Positions 14,101 through 26,100 of a stretch of 60,000 nt of DNA are shown here, in pieces; position 1 is the stretch's first letter, and the number at the start of each line of letters is the position of its first letter. The stretch spans positions 441,001 to 501,000 of the forward strand of contig CAIIXF020000011.1 of NCBI GenBank assembly GCA_903813345.2. Direction: 5' to 3'. The DNA is from Owenia fusiformis (Eukaryota > Annelida > Polychaeta > Sabellida > Oweniidae). The notes under the pieces were generated by a model. It had not been told where the DNA came from. It saw only the letters and a list, made by a program, of their open reading frames with translations, and did no database searches. The position numbers and the translations under genes were made by a program.

Positions 14101-17100
14101 AATCAAAAGGTGCAAACTAAATAATGAAACTTAAATAATTAAGAGATATTAATCTCCAGTCAATAGAATAGATGCAAGGAGAAATAATCTTGAATTATAT
14201 CATAAAACCAAATTTAGTCAAGGTGATATCATATTTGGAGTCTATAATTACATCTGGAAAGGTGGTTTTAAAATTATTTATCAACTTTGAAACTTTAAAT
14301 TTCTTTGAAAATGCAACTTCTAGATGGGGTAGATTTCCCATAGGGTCACATTTCAAAAAATCAAGGGAGGTTCACATTTGACAACTGTTGAAAAGTGCTC
14401 AGAACGGTGAAAATTGCATGATTTTGAAAGAATTTTTGGTTAGAGAAAATGAAAAATTCATCCACTTATAGGGATAATATTCAAGTGTAAGGGAACTTTT
14501 TACTACATTTACTTCTTTATCACTAAAATGTGTCTCTAAGATCTAAACTTTTTTAGGTAACAAATTGAAAGGTGTGAAATCGCGCATTGACAATAAGTGG
14601 CAGGGTAAGCCTGGGGGTCAGAAAGACTTGCAAGGAGGTAAAACAGGGGGTCAGGATGCCTGGTCGCCTGCCCATACTGCCAAGTCGAAATTCACAGGTA
14701 AAGTTGTGGCCTTATATATTTTATGTACATATAGCAATTTTTTTTTAAATTAATGTAACTTAATCAAATTAATGTAATTTGTGTACTTTGCAATAGGATT
14801 AATTTTCTTCCAGGTGTCAAAGCCTTAAAATTCCCATCTTGATGAGAAGTTGTAGTTTTACAGTTAAATATAAAAATACTTGTTTCGCACCGCTTTTTCA
14901 TTAACATTATTAAAACCCAATATTCCAACTTTCTGATATTTTAGGGGTTGACCGTGGTCCACGTGCAAAACCAACACTAGGGGGCTCTCAGCTTAAAGCA
15001 TCAGTCGAATCATTCGCTAACTACATCCAGTCTCATTTTTCGCCCGAGGGTAAACCCCCAAGGCACCAGCCTCAGAAGCGTCAGCCACAGGTAACAATTT
15101 TTCAGGGATCTTTAATTTTCAAAATTACTCATTTGGTGAATGAATCTACCTGGATTAATTAAGCCTTCTTTGCATCAATTAATTCAATCAATTATTGTAA
15201 ATAATTTACACAGCAGATATTGTTCATAACTACTCAATTGTCACTCATGGCTTAATAATATTATTCCAATAAGTTTTGAGTGTATCATTGAATCTACTTG
15301 AGTCAGTTAATCCTACTTTGACTCTATTGATTAAATCAATAATTTGTAATAATACACACCTCAAGTTTTATTCATGTCCATTCTTTTCTAATAGTCAACA
15401 TTTTCACCAACATTAGATGTAACTGTGTGACAATGTGTTTACATCTATAGAAACAGCCGATGTCTTTGCTTAATGCTCATCAATACCATCAAAATGGCAT
15501 ATTTCTTTTCATTTTGGTTAATGTTTATCTATTTCAACCACTGTGTCGTCAGTGAATACCAATCATATTATTTTAACGTGATTCAAAATAGAAAACAAAT
15601 GAATTCAACTTTGCGAATGTCTATCGTCGGATTCAAAGCGGAATGTTTCGTGAAGTGCATAAGGCACCAAAATTGTGAGGCCGCTGCTTATAGTGAAAAT
15701 GATGGAACATGCGAAGAGTATACCGCAGAGGTAAATGAAAACGATCTCAGTGAGGAGAATGGATGGATTTACACAGCACTCAGAGGTAGTTATACATTCC
15801 AACTCATTGCAAATAATAATTTATACTAATACGGTCTTAATACCCAATTACTATTTTCAGGCTTATTCCTACAACTATTTTTAAAGTAAAAAATTCAAGC
15901 AAAATACAATTTAATCGTTCCTGTCACTTTCTAAATCAGCCGTTGCATGGCAATTTAAAGACATCTTGAGCTAGCTACATGTACTTTAAAGGCAGAATCA
16001 GATATATTGGCAGTGACAAAATTGCAAGCGATGTGTAAATTTGAGCTCCCAATACATTCCTTAAAACCTCAAATAAATCTCTCAAAATATTCACATTATG
16101 TTATCATTTGGTGAAGTTATTTAAGATTCAAAGTGCAAAAACTGGGAAAATGTCTAAATTCTCCCAAATAATAATTGTGGTAACCAAATGTATTGAAAAC
16201 ATTCCATTATAATTGTAAAAATCTCTAGCATATGCACTTTGGGTATTTCAGAAAATACACATGCTAAGGAATGATTTGAACCAAAAATATTTAAAAATTG
16301 TATTTTTTTCATATTACCAAACCACATAATTGCATGTGCACTTTTTTTAGTTTAATAGTCTAATGTTTTACAGGGTCAGTGTATTCAACAAACATTAGAA
16401 ATGCTGCTAATGAAATGGTTGCTACAACAAACAACAGTGGAAGTGATGGGAATACAAATGAAATGGTTGCTACAACAAACAACATTGGAAGTGGTGGAAA
16501 TGCAAATGAAATGGTTGCTACAACAAACCACATTGGAAGTGGTGGAAATGCAAATGAAATTGTTGCAACAACAAATGGCATGGGAAGTGGTGGAAATGCA
16601 AATGCATTCGTTTCTTCAACATATAGCATTGGAAGTGGTGGAAAAACAAATGAAATAGTTGCTACAACCAATGGCATGGGAAGTGGTGGAAATGCAAATG
16701 AAATGATTGCCACAACAAGCAACGTTGGAAGCAGTGGAAATGCAAATGATATGGTTGCTACAACAAACCACATTGGAAGTGGTGGAAATGCAAATGAAAT
16801 TGTTGCTACAACAAATGGCATGGGAAGTGGTGGAAATGCAAATGCATTCGTTTCTTCAACAGATAGCATTGGAAGTGGTGGAAAAACAAATGAAATAGTT
16901 GCTACAACCAATGGCATGGGAAGTGGTGGAAATGCAAATGAAATGGTTGCTACAACAAACAACATTGTAAGTGGTGGTAATACAAATGGAGTGGTTTCTA
17001 CAGCAAACAACATTGGAAGTGGTGCTTATACGAATCACATGGTTGCTACAACAAACAACATTGGAAGTGGTGGAAATACAGAAATGGTTGCTACAACAAA

Positions 17101-20100
17101 TGGCATGGGAAGTGCAAATGCAAATGAACTGGTTGCTACAACAAACAACATTGGAAGCAGTGAAAATTCAAATGAAATGGTTGCTACAACAAATGACATG
17201 GGAAGTGGTGAAAATGCAAATGAAATTATTGCTACAACAAATGGCATGGGAAGTGGTGCAAATGCAAATGAAATGGTTGCTACAACAAATGGCATGGGAA
17301 GTGGTGCAAATGCAAATGAAATGGTTGCTACAACAAACAACATTGGAAGTGGTGGAAATGCAAATGAAATGGTTGCTACAACAAATGGCATGGGAAGTGG
17401 TGCAAATGCAAATGAAATGGTTGCTACAACAAACAACATTGGAAGCGTTGGAAATACAAATCAAATGGTTGCTACAACAAATGGCATGGGAAGTGGTGCA
17501 AATGCAAATGAAAGGGTTGCTACAACAAATGGCATGGGAAGTGGTGGAAATGAAATGGTTGCTACAACAAATGGCATGGGAAGTGGTGCAAATGCAAATG
17601 AAATGGTTGCTACAACAAACAACATTGGAAGCATTGGAAATACAAATCAAATGGTTGGCACAACAAATGGCATGGGAAGTGGTGCAAATGCAAATGAAAG
17701 GGTTGCTACAACAAATGGCATGGGAAGTGGTGGAAATGAAATGGTTGCTACAACAAATGGCATGGGAAGTGGTGCAAATGCAAATGAAATGGTTGCTACA
17801 ACAAACAGCATTGGAGGCATTGGAAATACAAATCAAATGGTTGGTACAACAAATGGCATGGGAAGTGGTGGAAATGCAAATGAAATGGTTGCTACAACAA
17901 ACAAAATTGGAAGCGGTGGAAATACAAATGAAATGGTTCCTGTAACAAGCACTGTGGGGAGTAATGATGAGACGACAACAAACAGCTTTATAAATGAAAA
18001 TGAAGGGTTTCCCAGAGGATCGGGGGATTATTTTTATCCTGAGGGATCTGGGGAATATTTATATTCTGATTATGAAAATCGGGATTCTTCTTAACTGTAG
18101 ATATTTATATATTTTGTAAAATGACTCTGAAAGGAGAGGGTTTGAACATTGATATTACTCATAATGTTAAGCCAGTGTATTCCTTCAGCCAGGTAGTATT
18201 GGTTTAAGATTTATGTCAAACAGTATGTAATACCATGATGGATCAAGATGAATATTACTTGTGATAGTAAAATGTCAAGTCTATGCAACAATACGTAAAA
18301 CTGCAGTCCAATTCGGCCAACATTATACCATCAAATTGCAAATATTACATTATACCATCAAATTACAAACATTATACCATCAAATTGCAAACATTATACA
18401 ATCAAATTGCAAACATTATACCATCAAATCTTCAAAGTATGGCTATGTAGCAAAACTGCCAAAAGAAGGATAAGAAATATAAAAATTAGAACGATTGAAG
18501 AAAGAGTTCAATAGTTATAAGAACAGTGATCTTATAACTAGGAAATGCTACAATTAAACCCTCCACCATTGAGGAATTATTATCAAAATCCAAAACCATA
18601 AAGCAATGAAAATCTTATCAGGTGAACTTATTACACTCAAGATAAAAACCAATATTTAGAGACAAATACTCTAAAATTGCTGATCTAATTGAAGTTATTG
18701 AAATGTCTGTACAGAAGTACATCAACATGGACAATTCAATTAATAAGTAGAAGTGTAATTTAACATAAGTTAACATGTTGTCTGTACATTTAGATATTTC
18801 AATAAGGCCAACATGTATTTAAACGAAGTATGTTAAGCAGCGTTAAGATATACAGTATATGATGAAACAATTATGACATAGCACAACTGAATAATAAATT
18901 ATTGCATTTAAAGTATTGTTTGTTAATTTGTTTTGAACACAGTCAGCAAAGATTATATTCAAACCACACAAAATAAAATCCTTAAAGTTAGATATCACAT
19001 CCAACTTTGAAATATATAATGCTTGATTAGATGGTATTTTAGACTATGGTACTTATATGAAAATGGTTCCATAAGTTCTGAACTAACTACGTGCTTTATA
19101 ATAAGGATTCGTCATTATGCAGAGGTGACATTTTCTCAGCTATAATTTTTTTACAATTCCTATTTATATAAAGAATTTCAGAACAAAACAGTTTATTTAG
19201 ATTGTGATTTGACTATGTATGCAATCAACGGTACAGGTTACTTGGTGCACATTTTTCTTCGTAACCTCATAAAGTTCAATTTAGTAGATCATACAGGCTT
19301 GCTGTAAATGTCAAAAAAATTCAAGAAATTAAAATTGGAATTCAAGCATAGGAACATTTTCAGAAGATTTAAAACCCTCAATAGGACTGTAGTGCATTAT
19401 TTAAAAATGTAAAGAGTGTCCAATCACATGTCTAAATGTATTCATAATTATATTAACTAATAGTTGATGAAAAGATTAAATTACTTTGTATTAACTTTTT
19501 ATGACAATCTGAATGTGCTCCGGGTACCCTGCACCTACATTGTCAGTGTTCTTGATTATAGGATGTAGACTACTCCACAGGCGTAAGTCAAATTGGTGTA
19601 GCGCTAGAGGAGGCCCTTGTGAGGGAGGCTAAGTAATCAATACATAGGTCTATGTTCTTGATTATAGGATGTAGACTTCTCCACAGGCGTAAGTCAAATT
19701 GGTGTAGAACGAGAGGAAGCCCTGGTTAGGGAGGCTAAGTAATCAATACATAGGTCCATGTTCTTCATTATAGGATGAAGACTACTCCAAAGGCCTTAGT
19801 CAAATTGGTGTAGAAAGAGAGGAAGCCCTGGTTAGGGAGGCTAAGGAATGGCAAGAACAGTGGAGAGAAGAAAGGAAATTAGTTGCGAAACTAAAGCGTA
19901 AGATCCACTTTCATTTCTTACATTGAGATTTTATACCAGCAGGGTGTTGACAGAAAGTACACTAAGAAGAAAGAACAATGATTATTTCAAAACAAAAGCA
20001 AGAACAATTTGCCTGAACATAAGAGCTAGGAGCCATTCATTGTGTCATATGTATCAGTGTGTGTCAGTGTCATATGTATCAGTGTGTGTCAGTGCCATAT

Positions 20101-23100
20101 GTATCAGCATGTGTCAGTGTCATATGTATCAGCGTGTGTCACTATCATATGTATCAGTGTGTGTCAGTGTCGTATGTATCAGTGTGTGTCAGTGTCGTGT
20201 ATCAGTGTGTGTCAGTGGCATATGTATCAGTGTGTGTCAGTGTCATATGTATCAGCGTGTGTCAGTATTATATGTATCAGTGTGTGTCAGTGCCATATTT
20301 ATCATTGTGTGTCAGTGTCATATGTATCAGTGTGTGTCAGTGTCATATGTATCAGTGTGTGTCAGTGTCATATGTATCAGTGTGTGTGTCAGTGTCATAT
20401 GTATCAGCGTGTGTCAGTGTCATATGTATCAGTGTGTGTCAGTGGCATATGTATCAGCGTGTGTCACTATCATATGTTTCAGTGTGTGTCAGTGTCGTAT
20501 GCATCAGTGTGTGTCAGTGTCATGTATCAGTGTGTGTCAGTGTCATATGTATCAGTGTGTGTCAGTGTCATATGTATCAGTGTGGGTCAGTATTATATGT
20601 ATCAGTGTGTGTCAGTGCCATATTTATCATTGTGTGTCAGTGTCATATGTATCAGTGTGTGTCAGTGGCATATGTATCAGTGTGTGTCACTATCATATGT
20701 ATCAGTGTGTGTCAGTGTCGTATGTATCATTGTGTATCAGTGTCATATGTATCAGTGTGTGTCAGTGTCATATGTGTCAGTGTCATATGTATCAGTGTGT
20801 GTCACTATCATATGTATCAGTGTGTGTCAGTGTCATATGTATCAGTGTGTGTCAGTGTCATATGTATCAGTGTGTGTCAGTGGCATATGTATCAGTGTGT
20901 GTCACTATCATATGTATCAGCGTGTGTCAGTGTCATATGTTTCAGCGTGTGTCAGTGTCATATGTATCAGTGTGTGTCGGTGGCATATGTATCAGTGTCT
21001 GTCACTATCATATGTATCAGCGTGTGTCAGTGTCATATGTATCAGGGTGTGTCAGTGTCATATGTATCAGTGTGTGTCAGTGTCATGTGTATCAGCGTGT
21101 GTCAGTGTCATATGTATCAGTGTGTGTCAGTGGCATATGTATCAGTGTGTGTCAGTGTCGTATGTATCAGTGTGTGTCAGTGTCATACTTTTGCTTATTT
21201 TGCAAACTAAATAAAGAAACCATGAAAAAACTGAACTGTGTTAAAGAAAAGCAACCACTTTATCAAATATATGTAGTTTTTACACTGAAACAACTGAAAT
21301 GTCTGTTAGATAATTTTGTTTGGACATCAATATTTTCAGTGGATTTGACCTCTCAAGAGCAGATGTATTTGGCTGAAATTGAGAACAACAGTCAGAAATA
21401 TGAAAAAGAAATATTTGATCTTAAACAAGAAAATTTCCTTCTTAGTGCCAAAGTAAGTATAAGTTTACTTTTTGAACCAAAATTTATAATACATGTAGTT
21501 GAACAAACAAGATAATATATTATATAGTTCTATAATATGTTGTAATAATTTTATACCATATATAATACTTTATATTTTTAAAATATATTATGTGATATTA
21601 TATTGAGAAAATAGTTTTATTGTCAAACAATTGATCATTTTATTTTGATGTTCCTTTATATACTTTCGATTACGTGATACTTGAAAGTAAGCAAATTATT
21701 AAACTCAATTAACTCCTTTGGTTTAGAGATGGCCCTTCTTCAAAACGATTTGAACATACCTTCAACATTTCCATGTGTTGATCAATAGCACCAAGTTTGC
21801 TATTTCAAACAGCCTAATATGATTTGTATGAGTGTGTGACTTAAATATTGTTTAATATGATGTTATAGGTGGCAGCAGCAGATACAAGTGAACTAAGCGT
21901 GAAGAGAAAAATACTTAATGGACAATCAATAGAGGGAGCTAGTGAGGAACAGCTAAAGAGGTTTGAGCAAGAGATCAGAGAACAAGAAAAACTTCTCCAA
22001 GGTAATATAAAAAGAAATTTCTTCCAGAACATATTATGACTACTTTTTCACCAATTAGAATAAAGTTTTGTTATGGAAGTACTCTTTGACCAATCGGAAT
22101 ACAGTACTGTCACATGTGAGCAATTTCTGACCAATCGGAATACACTACTGTCACATGTTAGTAATTTTTGATCAGTCAAATTACAATTGTATTTTAGGAT
22201 ACCAACAAAAATTGAGCTAACTAAGCATTAAAGTGGTAAAGTGATCAGAGAAAAATATTTTAAGAGAATTTGTTGCAAAATGATATGATTTATATTTCAG
22301 GATACCCATAGGTAAATGAGAAATTAAATTCATCAGAGAAAGAAATTTTCAAGTGAAATTGTTGTCAAATGATATGATTCTTTTTTCAGGATACCTTTCA
22401 AGAGAATGAGAAATTATATAAAGAGTTAAAGTCAGTCCAGTCTGATAGTAAAGTGAATATAGAAAGAATATTTTAAGAGAATATGTTTAAAAATGATAGG
22501 ATTCTTTTTTCAGGATACCAACAAGAGAATGAGAAATTATATAAAGAGTTAAAGTCAGTCCAGTCTGATGGTAAAGTGAATCGAGATAAGATCTTTAGAG
22601 AAAATCAGAGGTTGAATAGCCAAGTGATCAATCTTAGGTAAATGAAATTGCTTATTCCCAAATTGTCGTCTGATGAGGCCTCTTGGATACCACCTATAAT
22701 GGGTTTTATTTCAAAAGTATATTCTTTTTAAGCAGAAATATCCCTAGAATTGGGCTATACGTTTGATAAAACACCCTGGGCATCACTACGAAAAAAAACA
22801 TTAAAATAAAAAATATTACCCTTAGGAAAAAAGTTTAGGGCACTTCCCTTGAGTTAAGGAAAGTTTGGGGTTATTTTAAGATTAATTTATCCACAAACCT
22901 TAACATTAAGGTTAATGTTAACCTTAACCCATTTTTTACCTGATTTTCCCCTTAATTTTTAAAATTAAAACCATGAATAACCCATGGTGTTGATTTTAGG
23001 GAATATTTAGGTCCAGTTTGGGTTAAGTATCTAGGTTTAGTTCAGGCTTAGTTTACCCTTAATTTCTAAAATGTACACTTAAGATATATTGAGGCTACTG

Positions 23101-26100
23101 AATTGGAAACACATCAGCCATCAATGAAATAAATTAAATTTAAGAAACATTAAAGATATTTTGGATTTATTTATCAAGTGAATGGGAATTTGTTTCATCA
23201 AGGATAGGAAGTATAGTGTCACAATGGATTCTACTTTCTTTAGATAATATAAAGTGTGAAACCATGATTTTCATTAAGTGTCAACTAGTATAAATGCCTA
23301 TATTGGCCATGTTAAGACATTTTACAAATGAGAACTATCGCTAGTTGTCATTTTTATTGTTAGCCAAAAAGCTAAATATAATTAATTTGTATCGTAAAAC
23401 AACAAGCTTAAATAACAAAAATGATCCATGATTCTCAAACATATCAAGAAAATCACGCTATTTTAAGATAAACGGCTAGATTGGCCATGTTTAGGCGTCT
23501 TGCAAAACATAACTATCGGGTATTGCCATTTTTATTTTGATAAATTTCTTGTGAGCCTTAAAGCTAGATACTGGTACCTCAAAACTGCCAAGTGAGTACA
23601 AATAATATGTAATGGTATTAAGGGAATCCTTACAAGTGGTTCAAGTAAAAAAACATTACATTGGCTTATTTAAATGTCTTAAAAAACAGAATTATCATGT
23701 AATTGTCATTTTAGTTGTAATTTCTGCTTTCATTTCCATTACCATTTTCATCTTTCATTTCCATAAGTAATATTAAATGATAAGTGAAGTTATGGTTGGC
23801 TTGTGTGAATCAATGGGAATATTAGGGAAACTTAGGGAAATTATACATGCACTCGACGGATAATTAAGGTGCACTTCAGGGCAACATAAGGGTGGACTTA
23901 AGGGACAATTAAGGTTCAATTAATGTTTACCAAGGTTCATGTCAAGGGTAGATCATGATAAATTATTATCAGAAATTAGGGTCACATTAATTTCAGCCAT
24001 ATATTGAATACATTATTCAGACAAAGTCATCCACGCTTATAATTAACAAAATGCATAATTGCCAATGAAATAAAATACTAGTAATTACTTTTTAAAGGAA
24101 AATGACTCAAAAACCCATGCTTAGAGTCCACCAAATCATACCTATTAGTAGTTGACAATGTGCCTTCTAGTCAAATATTATTGAGCTGTAATAATAGACC
24201 TCTAGTCTCACTAATAAACCATACACATGCCTTCCAAAACAGCTCTAGGGAGGATTATAGCATGTTATATAATGTAAAAGGCTAGATTGGCCATGTTGAT
24301 ACATCTTACATTTCATAAGTATCAGGTAGTTGTCACTTTTATTTTCATTTCATGTTAGTCTAAAAGCCAAATATTATTCACTTGTTATATTAGAAATCCA
24401 GCTCAACTAATATGAGAGACATGTGACCCTCAAAACAGCCCCAGAAAGAATCATAGTATGTTCATGCATGGACCTATATCCTCGGATATAGGTCCATGGT
24501 TCATGAGAGATGAGAGGTCATGAGAGATTCACATTATGATTTCAATGTAAGTGGCTAGACTGGCCATGTTAAGATGTCTTACAAAGCAGAACTATTAGAT
24601 AGTTGTCATTTCTATTTTCAATTTTTGCTAACCTTAAAGCTAAATATTATTCACCTGTGATATTAGGCATCTAGCTTAAATAACAAACAAGATATATGGG
24701 CTTCAAAACTGCCCAAGAGAGAATCACAGTATGTTTTTTAAACCAAATGACTAGATTAGCCATTTTTAAGGCCTCTTATAAAACAGAACTATCATATTGT
24801 CATAATTTCTCTGATTATTTCTTGTCAGCCATGAAGCCAAATATAATTCACTTGTAATATTAGATATCTAGGTTAAATAACAGAAGAGATCCATGGCTCT
24901 CAAAACAGCTCCAGAGAGAATCAAACTATTTTGACAACGTCTAAATTGGCCATATTAAAGTGTCCGATAAACTATAAAATGCGTATGCGTCCAGGTGTTG
25001 ATAAACTATAAATAGCGAAAATCCAGGGTTTGTCACCACAAGGTAAGCCAGGACGTGTTGAGAGAACAGCTAGTGTTGATATTGAATTTATATGTAGCCA
25101 GATAAGTTTCCTTATTGAAATTACATATGGTTATTAGCAATACTTTGTAGGTGCTAAATAATAAAATATTTAGAGTATATATGAGAGAAATTGGTCATTT
25201 CGAACCTGTTGAAAAGTTTGTGGCTCTCGGCTACACCGGGGAATTTACTTCCATGAGTACACACATAAATGTGGGGTTCCCCAAGAGGTACGCGACAAGG
25301 TGACCTGGCATCAAATGTGCGACTAAATGCTACTATCGAGAAGATAAAATAACGAATACGACAATAAGTTATTGCATGTGACAATTCCGAGCCTTCATCT
25401 CACTGAAGTATTTTGAAGTGAAAATAGGATTTTTGTTTTGATACATGGATTCAGATGAACGTAACTTTATTCTGACAACTAATCAAAACTGAACAAAATT
25501 GATTGTATGTAACAGACGATTTATTGTTTTACAATGTTTTGATTGGCTAAACGAATGAAACCAACAAATTATGACATGTAAAATGACAATTTTGAAATGT
25601 AAAATTTAAAAGTGACAAACACAACCTCCCTATCCACTCTTTGGGAGCCCTAGTAAATTAGTAATATGTACATGCAGCAGTGGTAGTGTACAGCTTATTA
25701 TCACACTACTGGGCTTTGTATTCTAAAGCCTGTTGTTTGTAATAACACTGTTCACTCAACGTATGTTTTGTGTGTGGGCAGTCAACGATAATCATTGTTT
25801 TATCCCGGTTATATGACCTCGGCAATTATAACAAAACCGTACTAAACGAAAAAACGCAAATAAGAGAAAGCTTTCACACACATATAAAAAATGAACTAGT
25901 CTAATCCGCCAGTATAAACTCTGTGCTATACGTAGCCGGGTCAGGCGCACACTTTAAAATGTCTTAAAAAACATAGAACTATCGGGTAATTGTCATATTT
26001 ATTCTCATTTCTCTATTGCCTAAAAGCCAAATATAATTCACTTGTTGTATCAGGGATCTAGCTTTAATAAAAAAAAGAGTTTCCTCGCTTTCGAAATAGC

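Noticed and set aside
15451-15550. Alternative CEP162 exon after TCTATAG at 15450
   Set aside because: Phase 0 translation runs about 30 codons to a stop with no similarity to CEP162; the same bases fit the 5' end of the nested gene better.
16360-17836. Long minus-strand and off-frame repeat ORFs over the nested gene
   Set aside because: Shadow frames of the 48-bp coding repeat; only the + frame joins to a signal-peptide exon with matching phase.
19923-21515. 530-residue Cys/Val/Ser-rich ORF
   Set aside because: It is the 25-bp minisatellite read through into CEP162 exon 14; no start context, and all three frames behave alike.
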